A stretch of 64,000 nt of DNA, taken from NCBI GenBank assembly GCA_018350325.1, contig JAEVLN010000010.1, forward strand, positions 930,001 through 994,000. Direction: 5' to 3'. This document shows, piece after piece, positions 9,355 through 19,916 of this stretch (position 1 is its first letter; every line of letters starts with the position of its first letter). This DNA is from Globodera rostochiensis. Its lineage: Eukaryota > Nematoda > Chromadorea > Rhabditida > Heteroderidae. The translations under genes were made by a program, and so were the position numbers. The notes under the pieces were generated by a model. That model saw only the letters and a program-made list of their open reading frames with translations, did no database searches and had not been told where the DNA came from.

Positions 9355-11165
9355 ATTTAGAAAATCTGGTCGCTTTTTAAAAAAGAAAATAGAATGCTGG
9401 TCGCCCTTTTAAAATCAGTAACCAGAATTCCGTTTTCCCTTTTAAAAATCAGAAACGAGATAACAGAATTCTGGTCATATTTTAAAAATTCTGGTAGCGC
9501 ATTTAAAATCAGTAATCAGAAACTACAATTCTGATCGCCTTTTCAAAAACGAGAAATTAAATTCTGTTCGTCTTTATAAAAATCTGAAACCAGATAACAG
9601 GATTCTGGTAGCCCTTTTAAAATCAGAAACGAGATAACAGAATTCTGGTCATATTTTAAAAATTCTGGTCGCGCATTTAAAATCAGTAATCAGAAACTAC
9701 TGATCGCCTTTTCAAAAACCAGAAATTAAATTCTGTTCGTCTTTATAAAAATCTGAAACCAAATAACAGGATTCTGGTAACCATTTTAAAAACCAGAAAC
9801 GAGATAACAGAATTCTAAAATAGAATTCTGGTCGCACTAGAATTCTGGTCGCTTTTTTATAAATCAGAAAACAGAATTCTGGTCGCCCTTTTAAAAAACA
9901 GAAACTAGAAAACAGAATTCTTTTCGCCCTTTTAAAAATCAGAAACAAAAATCTGGTCGCTTTTTTAAAAATCAGAAACAAAAATCTGGTCGCTTTTTTA
10001 AAAATCAGAAACAAAAATCTGGTCGCTTTTTTAAAAATCAGAAACAAAAATCTGGTCGCTTTTTTAAAAACAGAAACAGAATTCTGTTCGCTCTTTTAAA
10101 AATCAGAAACAAAAATCTGGTCGCTTTTTTAAAAATCAGAAACAAAAATCTGGTCGCTTTTTTAAAAACAGAAACAGAATTCTGTTCGCTCTTTTAAAAA
10201 TCAGAAACAAAAATCTGGTCGCTTTTTTAAAAATCAGAAACAAAAATCTGGTCGCTTTTTTAAAAATCAGAAACAAAAATCTGGTCGCTTTTTTAAAAAT
10301 CAGAAACAAAAATCTGGTCGCTTTTTTAAAAATCAGAAACAAAATTCTGGTCGCTTTTTTAAAAATCAGAAACAAAAATCTGGTCGCTTTTTTAAAAATC
10401 AGAAACAGAATTCTGGTCGCTTTTTTAAAAATCAGAAACAAAATTCTGGTCGCTTTTTTAAAAATCAGAAACAAAAATCTGGTCGCTTTTTTAAAAATCA
10501 GAAACAAAAATCTGGTCGCTTTTTTAAAAATCAGAAACAGAATTCTGTTCGCTCTTTTAAAAATCAGAAACAAAAATCTGGTCGCTTTTTTAAAAATCAG
10601 AAACAAAATTCTGGTCGCTTTTTTAAAAACAGAAACAGAATTCTGTTCGCTCTTTTAAAAATCAGAAACAAAATTCTGGTCGCTTTTTTAAGAACAGAAA
10701 CAGAATTCTGTTCGCTCTTTTAAAAATCAGAAACAAAATTCTGGTCGCTTTTTTAAAAACAGAAACAGAATTCTGTTCGCTCTTTTAAAAATCAGAAACA
10801 AAATTCTGGTCGCTTTTTTAAGAACAGAAACAGAATTCTGTTCGCTCTTTTAAAAATCAGAAACAAAATTCTGGTCGCTTTTTTAAAAACAGAAACAGAA
10901 TTCTGTTCGCTCTTTTAAAAATCAGAAACAAAATTCTGGTCGCTTTTTTAAAAACAGAAACAGAATTCTGTTCGCTCTTTTAAAAATCAGAAACAAAATT
11001 CTGGTCGTTTTTTAAAACGATTTTCGGACTGGATTTCACTCTTTTTTTAAATTTTAAACAAAAAAATAAAAAACTAAAAAAACAGAATTCTGGTGCCCTT
11101 TTAAAATCAGAAACCAGAAAACAGGATTTGGTAAAACTAGAAACTAGAATTCTGTTCGCCTTTTT
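9355..11165. repeat. Large 33-bp minisatellite array
   Basis: Tandem units of 32-33 bases with core CTGGTCGC, T-run, AAAAATCAGAAAC. Variants are GAATTCTGTTCGCTC and AAATCTGGTCGC. The array is very regular at 9940-11010 and more degenerate at both ends. Because 33 is divisible by three, it produces open frames on the minus strand (LIFKKATRFLF repeats); these are not genes. The same family lies in the opposite orientation at 36420-37165. Confidence 0.9.
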
Positions 11166-12186
11166 TTGAAAAACGGATTAAATCAGTTACTTAAATATTT
11201 ACTTTTTATGGAATTGACCTTAATTCCGATTAAGAAGAATTCGAAGAATTCGATAATATAGACCGGAAACTTGGACCCAAAACCCAAAAATTTTTTTTAG
11301 TCATTTTTTGCGTTGACAGAACCCAAAAATTATACAAAACCCAAAAAATTTTATAAAATTTAACAAACTGACAAGATTTCCGATTTTTTAAAAATTATTT
11401 AATAAAATTTTATTCAACGCCTTTTTCTGATAAGTCATCACAAATCCATGAATAATATTAATATCAGGGGGGCCATCTGTCAAACCAAAATTACCGTACT
11501 TGACTTAGTCCAGCACTCAGAATCACATAAAAAATGATCAAATCTTGGGTCGAATCGAAATGCTGCGTCAATTTTTTTTGTTAAGAAATTGTGTAAAATT
11601 TCGATAATTTTGCCGATTTTTGAATTTTCAGAAATACATTTTTTTTGTTGCGAATTCTGCTTTACTAGGGGTGGCGGTCGGCGGTGCCGATAGGCGCCGC
11701 CGAGAAAATTTTGAACTTTGTTAAAAAATTTGTTGAAAAATTCAGAAAATAAGTTGATTTTTTCAAAGATACTTTTTTTGCGCGCACTAAAATCAAAAAT
11801 ATTTGGAAATTTATTTTATAATTTTTAATGGTACGTTGATGCTCGCCTCGCCCAAGATTTGCTGAACTAGAGCTTTTTGGTCGTTAATAATTCTTGATGT
11901 TTGTGCAAAATTTAATCAAAAAAATGATTAATGTCTGTTTTTTACACGAATAATTCAAACACCCCCCCCCCCCCACCCCATTTTGGTACATTATATCTTT
12001 TTTTCGTTTAGACTCAAACACAAATCCTCGCGTTCTTTACCGGACAAAATGTAATGGACCAATATTTATGCTTATAGTTAGGGTTAATCGAAGATGACGA
12101 TTGTGACGAAATATTCTGATAATGTGTTTATTTTTAGTTTTGTTTTTCAGCTTTCCAGTTTTTTTTTGTTCATCCGAATGTCATTT
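11166..12186. other. Intergenic interval with dispersed hairpin motif
   Basis: No gene seen. Bases 11680-11701 hold the dispersed hairpin (GGCGGTGCC, GATA loop, GGCGCCGCC), preceded by a G-run and followed by GAGAAAATTTTGA and AT-rich sequence. A C-run lies at about 11961-11975. Confidence 0.6.
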
Positions 12187-13104
12187 TTACTCAAGTCCAA
12201 ACTGCTTCTTCCATTTAAGAATTGTTGTGTGACTGACACCAAGCTCCTTGATAATATTGGCCTCAAATTGCTTCCATTCATTGTATGAATGTTGTTTTTC
12301 TTGCTTGAATTTATTTTTTAATTCAATGAATTCTTGGACAATTTTATGCTTTTGGTCATCCGAATAACATTTTGTTGAGCTTGGGGCTGGCATATTCAAT
12401 TCCGGCACATGCTTAAATTGTGCTTTCCATTTGTGAAGTGTTCTGATAGGAATTTCCAAATTTGCCGAAATGTCTGTGCCTTTAATCGTCGGGTTTTTTA
12501 GCTTTATTTCATAATATTCGTTCAGCTTTTCCTGTTTTTGTTTATCCGTATACATTTTTATATTGTCCCCAAAAAACTGCTTTTGCCACCTACAAACTAT
12601 AGGATAACGGACACCGAGCTTCTTCGCCGCATTTGCATTAAATTTGTTCCATTCTTTTTTCGAAACTTTTCCTTTTTGGCAATATTGGCGTTTTAATTTA
12701 ATAAATTCTTGGACAATTTCACATTTTTGGTCATCAGAATAAATTGTTTTATTTTCATACTTTTCTGAATTTTTCTGATTGTTTTGGTTGTTCGAATCAA
12801 AAAGTTCGTCTTCGGCTTCCTGTACTTCATCAAAACCATCAAGTTCGTTATGTTCAGTTTGAACTGGAGACTCTTCTGATCCATTTTGTTCGTTTTGATG
12901 AAAATTTTCATAGCGATTTTCTGTTAACGAAGCTTCCATTCTTTGCGATTCGTTGGGTCCTAATAATTTAGGCTTCTCCTCATCCCCCCAGCCTTCTCCG
13001 AATATTTCATCAAAAATTTTATAAAGTTTCACATTGTTTCGTGGCGAATTGACCGATTCGACTAAATTTGTTGCATTGCTTAACACCAAAATTAATAGCC
13101 ACAT
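12187..13104 (-). CDS. Secreted helix-turn-helix repeat protein, copy 3 (three modules)
   Basis: Single-exon frame of 305 residues from ATG at 13104. In copies 1 and 5 there is an ATG two codons upstream; here it is ATT, so translation should start at MWLLILVL. Signal peptide, SPRNNVKLYKIFDEIFGEGW segment and acidic linker are as in copy 2. Modules: alpha about 122-179, beta about 185-232, alpha about 247-303, ending KKQFGLE and a stop. Ending directly after an alpha module matches the tail of copy 2 in its shifted frame, so this is probably the ancestral C-terminus. The open frame extends upstream through 5' UTR sequence shared with other copies; that part is not coding. Confidence 0.85.
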   Translation of the reverse strand: MWLLILVLSNATNLVESVNSPRNNVKLYKIFDEIFGEGWGDEEKPKLLGPNESQRMEASLTENRYENFHQNEQNGSEESPVQTEHNELDGFDEVQEAEDELFDSNNQNNQKNSEKYENKTIYSDDQKCEIVQEFIKLKRQYCQKGKVSKKEWNKFNANAAKKLGVRYPIVCRWQKQFFGDNIKMYTDKQKQEKLNEYYEIKLKNPTIKGTDISANLEIPIRTLHKWKAQFKHVPELNMPAPSSTKCYSDDQKHKIVQEFIELKNKFKQEKQHSYNEWKQFEANIIKELGVSHTTILKWKKQFGLE

Positions 13105-13675
13105 TTTAATAAAATTAGCAAAAGATAATTTTGAATGCTTTAGCAATATAATTTAAATAGCTTAATAATAAAAAATAAAATCAATTTAAAATGATTATAT
13201 TTCAACATTTCCGGAATATGTTTATTTATTATACACGTTGTAATTTGCTGATGTAAATGAATATTGAACCAGAAATATCATTTATAACATCCATTAAATT
13301 TATTTTTATTATTGCTTTTCAAATTTTAAAATTTCTTCTAGCGGCGCTTATTTGCAGTGCCAGCAAAATGTCCCCGTAGAAAACCGTTCATAGTGGGCGA
13401 TACCCAAAACTTTTGTACAAAAATTGGCTTGGACCCAAATCCCAAAACCCAAAAATTATTTTGTCATTTTTTGGGTTTTGGTTTTTTGGGTTGTGCTCCA
13501 ATTTGACCACAAACCCAAAATATTTCCGGAATAAGTTTATTTATTATACACGTTGTAATTTGCTGATTCTTGAAGGAAAGCTCAACAAAATCACAAAAAG
13601 GTGATCCGTCAATAATACATCATAAAAACTTAAATAATTAAAAATGTCAGACCAAGTTGGGAACCGTTCACATGA
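13105..13675. other. Shared 5' flank of HTH copy 3 and spacer
   Basis: AT-rich sequence homologous to the flanks of the other HTH copies, with a degenerate hairpin motif near 13340 (GCGGCGCTTATTTGCAGTGC). Repeats of AACCCAAAA are at 13430-13530. No gene seen. Confidence 0.5.
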
Positions 13676-14014
13676 AAAGAATTGGTGCGTCTTGCTCAAT
13701 TGGAAATATTTTTTTTGGTCACGATGCTCAATTAATTGGCCACACAAATATGTTTTGCACGATTTGATGGACACGGACGCTGATCGGTGGACTTTTGAGT
13801 GGAGGTGCCCGCCGCTGGTTGACAGTTTGATCAATTTTAATTGCCGTTTTTTGAATGGTTGAAAGGAATTCATACGAACTTCCAGTTATACGACGTAATG
13901 ATGACGATGATCAAAAAAAATTTTGGTAAAACCGTATAAAATGGGCGTCCAATGTCCGTCAATGTACCACTCAAACAAACTCATCCATTCAACCTCTTCC
14001 CCGAGACGAACGCG
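13676..14014 (+). promoter_or_regulatory. Conserved family 1 promoter block, gene B
   Basis: The same block as upstream of gene A, but the first two half-sites read TTGCTCAATTG and GATGCTCAATTAATTGG. TATAAAAT is at 13935-13942, 80 bases before the ATG. Confidence 0.7.
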
Positions 14015-14432
14015 ATGATGAGTTCTACGACCGTCTTGATCAGCCTTGTGCTGACTGTTCTGGCCAGTGCCTTCGTTGTGCAAGCCGACAACGCTGGCTC
14101 AAGCCATGAGCTGATCAAGTAACCCGATTCATCTTTTGTCTATCTTCTAACATATTTGCCTTTTAGTCGCATTAAACGAAACAGCTACGGCTACAGCGGT
14201 TATGGCTACGGCGGAAGCTGTTACTCATGGTGAGTAAAATTTGTTTAAAATAAATTGGACTTTTGAATTTAAATTTTAATTTAAAAAATTAAGTTGCTCA
14301 TCCTGCTATCCGCCACCACCGCCCCCACCGCCACCACCTCCACCGCCACCACCACCGCCACCACCGCCACCACCGCCCCCACCGCCACCACCGCCACCAC
14401 CGCCCCCACCGCCACCACCGCCACCACCGCCA

Positions 14433-14467
<35 letters not shown>

Positions 14468-14684
14468 ACCTCCAGCACCATGCACCACGTGCGGTGTGTC
14501 CGGCTATGGCACCACCTGGAACAACGGTGGAAGTGCAGCTGCGGCCTCAGCCGCGGCCGCGTCCAACGGGGGCAGTTCAGCCGCCTCAGCCTCAGCCGCT
14601 GCCTCGTCGGGGGGCTATGGCGGCTACGGCGGCTATGGCGGCTACGGTGGCTACGGCGGTTGCTCAAGTTGCGGACGCAAATAA
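14015..14684 (+). CDS. Silk-like Pro/Ala/Gly-rich secreted CxxC protein, array gene B
   Basis: Three exons: 14015-14118, 14167-14229, 14294-14684 (185 residues). Exons 1 and 2 and both introns are essentially the same as in gene A. Differences are confined to the repeats. The proline run is longer (about 62-118) and follows CCSSCYP directly. The C-terminal block has five GGY units before CSSCGRK. This shows length change by repeat slippage on an otherwise fixed frame. The 3' flank diverges from gene A soon after the stop and runs into a transposon-bearing segment. Confidence 0.86.
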
Positions 14685-15026
14685 ACGCGCAGCGTCGGAG
14701 CAAGAGAAAAAGCACGAAGGATGGAAAAATTACCAAAAGCATTTCCCTAGGCTCTTAAAGAGATTGCCCAATGAGACTTGTTGCGGAAATCCCAATTAAC
14801 TAACTTTTCAACGAGTATTAATAAAAAAAAAACTAATATTTGAATTGTAGTATTTAAATGAGGAACGGTTTCAAATTGCATCACAATATACCTAAAGTGA
14901 TTTGCCGTGCCCATTAAAGAGGAAAAGTAATTAAACATAATGTAATGAATGGTAGAGGAATTACCAAACATCAAAAAGAAACGAAAATAAACCCAAAAAA
15001 TAAAAAGTGAACTGATCCGGTCTTCA

Positions 15027-15808
15027 CTAGGGTTCGGACGGGCGCCCGGGTCGGGCGGGCAACGGGCGGGCATTCGGCCGGGCGGGCGCCCGACTAGGAA
15101 ATATTCGATCCGGGCTAAAGCCCGGTATTCGCCCGGCAAAGCCCGCCCGGCCCCTTTTAGGTAGCCCGGAAAAAAGCCCGCCCGGCCCCAAAAAACCGAA
15201 TATTTTTATTTGCATGTTCGTATTTTTAAATTAACTTCCAACAGGATGCCAAACTATTATAAAGAAAATTGCTTTGCAAAATTCGTAATTTTTGGACCAA
15301 TTTTCTTTACAAATTGTCATCAAAAATCAAAAAAATTTTTCCGGCGGCGCTTATCGGCACCGTCGACCCCCTCGCGAATCTGGGGCCTTAAAAATTACGA
15401 TACGGGTGATTTTTAGCGAAAATACGATACGATATGGCTCTAAATTACGATATTTACGATTACGATACGATACCATATCCCTGGTCTATATCGTACATGA
15501 TCAGGAATGATCAACCTCTAACTTTTAAGGTGTTTCAAAAAAAATTTTAAATATTCGCCCGGTATTCGGATTTTTTCCAAAATCCGGGCTAAAGCCCGGT
15601 ATTCGCCCGGCAAAGCCCGCCCGGAGGAAAAACCAAAAAATATTCGCCCGGCAAAGCCCGCCCGGACAAAAAATCGAAAAAAGCCCGCCCGGAAAAGCCC
15701 GCCCGGACAAAAAATCGAAAAAAGCCCGCCCGGAAAAGCCCGCCCGGCCACTTTCGGGTTGCCCGGAAAAAAGCCCGCCCGACCCCAACCCGATTATCCG
15801 AACCCTAG
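15027..15808. mobile_element. GC-rich non-autonomous TIR element
   Basis: Ends are CTAGGGTTCGGA and TCCGAACCCTAG, a perfect 12-bp inverted repeat. It is flanked by TCTTCA(C) at 15021-15027 and again at 15809-15815, a 6-7 bp target duplication. The paralogous segment after gene D (21729-21760) reads GATCAGTCTTCACGTCTC without insertion, an empty site. Both ends consist of imperfect GCCCGCCCGG and CCGGGCTAAAGCCCGG repeats around an AT-rich core that includes a hairpin motif at 15343-15364. It encodes no protein. A related copy is at 49524-50503. Confidence 0.8.
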
Positions 15809-15815
15809 TCTTCAC

Positions 15816-17054
15816 GTCTTGACTTAATAATATTCTTTCAGTTTTTCCTGTTTTTTTTATCCCTAAAATTGCTTCTTTCAGGGAGGGAGTCGTCGGTGCC
15901 GTCAGGTGCCGCCGGGGAAAATTTTTTTAAAAAAAATTGGCCCAAAAAAATGATTTATTTTGCACCTACACAGCCAAAGTACCATTTCGCCTATAAATTT
16001 AAAAATTCAATTTTTTTTAATTTTAATTAATTTCTTTGACAAATTGCGGCTTATTTTATAAATGTAATTCATGTTTAAGCATAGTTATAATCTTAGGGAT
16101 GATTTTTTAGGTTCAAAAAATCTCGAAATGTGTACCAAATAAGTGATAAAAAAAGCAAAAATAGGTATAAAAAAATGTGTGTAAAAAAATAAAAATAATA
16201 TATTTTAAAAACTTTTTTAATGGTAAAATACCAATCATATAGAACTTTAGGCGCTAAAAATGCACAAAATTCTTTTTAAAAAAGCGAAGTTTATTGTATT
16301 TTTTATGAAAATTTTTCAAAAAATGTGTGATCTTGGCAAGAGAAAGTCGATTGGGATGCACATCGCATCTACCTTTCGTTGGGTGCAGTCAGAATGAATT
16401 GTTTGGTTTTCATACTTTTCTTAGTTTTTCTTATTGTTTTGGTTGTTCGAATCAAAAAGTTTATCGGCGGCTTCCTGCCCTTCGTCAAAACCATCAAGTT
16501 CGTTATGTTCAGCTTGAACTGGAGACTTTTCTGATTCATTTTGTTCGTTTTGATGAGAATTTTCATGGCAAATGTTTCCATTCTTTGCGATTCGTTGGTC
16601 TCTGATAATTTAGGCTTCTCCTCATTATCCCAACCTTCTCCGAATATTTCATCAAAAGTTTTATATTATTTCGTGGCGAATTGACCGATTCAATTAAATT
16701 TGTTGCATGGCCTACCCAAAATTAATAGCCAAAATTCCATTTTTATAAAATTAGCAAAAGTTTTAAATACTTTTAAATTAAAATTCTATACAATTAAAAT
16801 AAAAATGTTAAAAAATAAAATTGATTGAAATGAGTATATCTCAACATTTCATGTTCAGAATATGTTTATTTATTATACACGTTGTAATTTGCTGATGTAA
16901 ATGAATACTGAACCAGAAATATCATTTATAACATTCATTAAATTTGTTTTTATTATTGCTTTTCAAATTTCTTCCGGCGGCGCTTATTGGCAGTGCCAGC
17001 AAAAATGTGCCCGTTGAAAACCCTTCATATTGTGCCCTAATGCAAAAAAGGTGC
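15816..17054. other. Interval with family 2 fragments and hairpin motifs
   Basis: Bases 15830-15875 match part of an HTH beta module (minus strand). Degenerate hairpin motifs lie at about 15888-15912 and 16975-16998. The rest is AT-rich and contains the pseudogene at 16390-16740. Confidence 0.5.
16390..16740 (-). pseudogene. HTH-repeat family copy 4, N-terminal fragment with frameshift
   Basis: It begins MEFWLLIL at 16740, then loses two bases so the signal peptide runs into another frame. The linker (PVQAEHNELDGFDEG) follows in pieces and the sequence ends before any complete HTH module. The 5' flank matches intact copies, so this is a recent loss, not an unrelated sequence. Confidence 0.75.
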
Positions 17055-17500
17055 GCATTGTTATGATCATTTGACATTGTTTTCTGTTGAAAATGTGGGA
17101 ATAATCTATCCGCTGGGTTCATTCTGTCCCATTTTGATGGGACTCAAAGTTCCGTTAAAATTTGGACATGTCCATTATTTGCTCATCATCTGATCACGCA
17201 CGTTCCATCGATTGAGTTCAGCCAATTTTTTTTTATTGCTTTTTGCCACAAAAAAATTTTTTGTCATGTGCGTGGGTGCGCAAATTGTGATTGACGGGTC
17301 GCGCTAATCTGACTAAATATTTTGGCCAAATCTATCAAATTGGATCTGTTCGGCGGTCGCTGAAGAGTTGGGCATGGCATGGCTCGGCATTGATGGATGG
17401 CATACTTAGCCAATCAATCAGCCTTTTCCCACGACATAGTTCACATTAATTTTGAATTTAACTCTTATGAAGCATATACAATAATACGAATTGACAATTT
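17055..17500 (+). pseudogene. Deleted copy of the 48-kb peptide precursor gene
   Basis: Upstream sequence (17055-17345) matches 47880-48155 and the downstream part (17362-17500) matches 48577-48720, joined directly. The promoter, start codon, signal peptide and most of the mature peptide are missing. Only the last codons (LFGGR and stop, GTTCGGCGGTCGCTGA) and the 3' UTR remain. Confidence 0.8.
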
Positions 17501-17674
17501 TTGCGATTTTTAATATGTTTCATTCCTAGGTGCCCTGATTTTTATGGATTTAATTAGGTATCTATTTTTTTACAGTTTTTTTAACAAAAATGTTTGAATT
17601 AGAGCGACGAAGCCGGGGGGGGGGGCGCGAGTTCTAAATCATTCAAACAAAATATTTAATTAAATAATCAAATT

Positions 17675-17735
17675 GATTGTACTGAATATTGCCATTGCGA
17701 TCAATTTCAGGCCAATCATTTCGGTTCCAAGACTC
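17675..17735 (-). pseudogene. Short HTH-family linker remnant upstream of gene C
   Basis: About 60 bases match the acidic linker of HTH copy 1 (ESWNRNDWPEID-like, minus strand). It is too short to encode anything but marks past linkage of the two families. Confidence 0.55.
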
Positions 17736-17878
17736 TGTTCAAATGATAAAATGTTGATGATCTTTCTCTTTCACCACAATCCCGATCCCGTCCAACTCTA
17801 CTCCTTTCTTGAAAACAACCAGCACGAAGGACAGGTCTTATGACAAAGATCCGACGAACAAAATAATTTCTTGAAAAG

Positions 17879-18201
17879 ATTAAGTGCGTCTTGCTCAATT
17901 GCAAAATTTTTTTGGCGACGATGGCAATTAATTGGCCCAAAAAAATGGGTGAATTTTGCACGATTTGATGGACACGGACGATGATCGGTGGGCTTTTGAG
18001 AAGAGGTGCCCATTATGATCAAATTTTATTGCCGTTTTTTGGATCGTTCAAAAGAATTCATCCGAAGTTCCAGTTTAGACGACTGATGATTTTGATCAAA
18101 AAACAAAAATTTGGTAAACCGTATAAAATGGGCGTCCAATGTCCGTCAATGTACCACTCAAACAAACTCATCCATTCAACCTCTTCCCCGAGACGAACGC
18201 G
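17879..18201 (+). promoter_or_regulatory. Conserved family 1 promoter block, gene C
   Basis: Same block; half-sites are TTGCTCAATTG and GATGGCAATTAATTGG. TATAAAAT at 18122-18129, 80 bases before the ATG. The sequence upstream of the block matches that upstream of gene L (TTGAAAACAACCAGCACGAA). Confidence 0.7.
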
Positions 18202-19062
18202 ATGATGAGTTCTACGACCGTCTTGATCAGCCTTGTGCTGACTGTTCTGGCCAGTGCCTTCGTTGTGCAAGCCGACAACGCTGGCTCAAGCCATGAGCTG
18301 ATCAAGTAACCCGATTCATCTTTTGTCTATCTTCTAACATATTTGCCTTTTAGTCGCATCAAACGCTGCCCAACTTGCTATTCGGCGCCACCACCGCCCC
18401 CACCGCCACCTCCGCCACCGCCGCCACCGCCGCCACCGCCCCCACCGCCACCTCCGCCACCGCCGCCACCGCCGCCACCGCCCCCACCGCCACCTCCGCC
18501 AGCGCCGCCACCGCCGCCACCGCCACCACCGCCCCCACCGCCACCACCGCCACCGCCCCCACCGCCACCTCCGCCACCGCCGCCACCGCCTCCACCGCCA
18601 CCACCGCCACCGCCCCCACCGCCACCACCGCCCCCACCGCCACCACCGCCACCACCGCCACCGCCCCCACCGCCACCACCGCCCCCACCGCCACCACCGC
18701 CCCCACCGCCACCACCGCCACCACCGCCACCGCCGCCACCGCCTCCACCGCCACCACCGCCACCGCCCCCACCGCCACCACCGCCACCACCGCCACCACC
18801 CCCACCGCCACCACCTCCAGCACCATGCACCACGTGCGGTGTGTCCGGCTACGACACCAGCTGGAACAACGGTGGAAGCGCTGCTGCAACCGCGGCCGCG
18901 TCCAACTGGGGCAGTTCAGCCACCTCAGCCGCAGCCGCGGCCTCGGGCAGTTTGTATGGGGGCAGTTCAGGCGCCTCGGCCAGCGGCTCTTCCCTGTCGG
19001 TAGGCTATGGCGGCGGCTATGGCTACAGTGGTGGAGGCTGCTCAGTGTGCGGACGCAAATAA
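18202..19062 (+). CDS. Polyproline silk-like secreted CxxC protein, array gene C (longest proline run)
   Basis: Two exons: 18202-18305 and 18354-19062 (270 residues). The signal exon equals those of A and B. The NRIKR site at 35-39 is followed directly by CPTCYSAP, so the small second exon of A and B is absent. Residues 47-192 are an almost uninterrupted polyproline tract of about 146 residues with a single internal alanine, encoded by mixed CCA, CCG and CCC codons. CTTCG opens the tail at 193, followed by a Ser/Ala/Gly block unlike A and B, ending GYGYSGGGCSVCGRK. That tail resembles gene D, while the CPTCY entry resembles E, so this gene looks like a mosaic. AATAAA is at 19150-19155. A rigid polyproline II rod between cysteine caps is a reasonable structural inference. 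Confidence 0.85.
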
Positions 19063-19916
19063 ACGCGCAGAAGAACAAGGCACAAAGGATGGACTTTTCC
19101 AAAAGCTTTCGCCCTTAGGCTTCTTGCACAATCATTGTTTTTTTTTGAAAATAAATATTCAGAACCCTTGGACGATCAAAACAATTTTTAATTTTTTTTA
19201 ATCCGGGTTAAAGCGTTAACCCGCGTTAAGGCCGTTAACCCGAAGACGTGGAGCAAAGTGTTGATTTCTAAGGACACATCTGTGAAATTTGTGAAATCTA
19301 AGGACCCTCAAAATTTCATTTTATCAAACTTAAAAACACATTTTTTTCTTGTTCAAGTCTTGTATTTATCGTTTGATTGAATTTCTTCAACACGCCTAAT
19401 TATGATTAATTTCCCTATTAAAATTTCAAAATTTTCAACACACGCCAAATTCTCATTTTTCAAAGGACCTTTTTGGAAATAAAAACATTATTAAAGAGAT
19501 TTTAGAGCTCAAATTTTTAAAAAAACTCTTTTGGTGGTTTAGAACGTTTTTTGGAGATGATAAAAGGGCCTTTGCGCGTGATGCGTGTTGTCTCATTAAT
19601 CATATTTTATTCCAACCGGCAATTTTTAGGCGCCGCCAGGCAAAAAAAAAATGTTTTTTAAAGATTTTAAACGATGTTTATAATAAAGGAAATTGGTTTC
19701 TAAAATTCTACAATTTCCCTAAAAAATTTCATTCAATAAAAACCAAAAATAATTTCCTAAAAATAAAAACAAAAAATGCATCGCTACCAAAAAAGTCGAC
19801 CTATAAGGAGTGCATTTTTTGGCTTTTAATTGCTTTTTCCTCAAGCCTAGTTTAAAAATGCCAAAATAGGACCTTTTTTCTAAGATTTAAAGGCACTACA
19901 ATTCAAGAATTCGCTT
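19063..19916. other. Spacer between genes C and D
   Basis: Contains the 3' UTR of C and GTTAACCCG repeats at about 19200-19245, with a partial hairpin motif at 19628-19642 (GGCGCCGCC). No gene seen. Confidence 0.5.

Noticed and set aside
10136..10606. Open frame of 156 residues with LIFKKATRFLF repeats (and a similar one at 9712-10047)
   Set aside because: It is the minus-strand reading of a 33-bp minisatellite; the frame is open only because 33 is a multiple of three, and there is no start context or signal outside the repeat.
14306..14488. Sixty-residue minus-strand frame of almost pure glycine
   Set aside because: Reverse complement of the gene B proline codons with no independent support.
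15518..15815. Minus-strand frames rich in GRAGFAGR
   Set aside because: Produced by GCCCGCCCGG repeats at the end of a transposable element; the second copy at 49.5-50.5 kb does not keep the frame.
18359..19102. Long minus-strand and alternative plus-strand frames over gene C (poly-Gly, VAVVAVGAV and TATTAPTAT types)
   Set aside because: Shadows of the CCN repeat. The proline frame is the one joined to the signal exon and the conserved cap. The same applies to the shadows over genes A and B.
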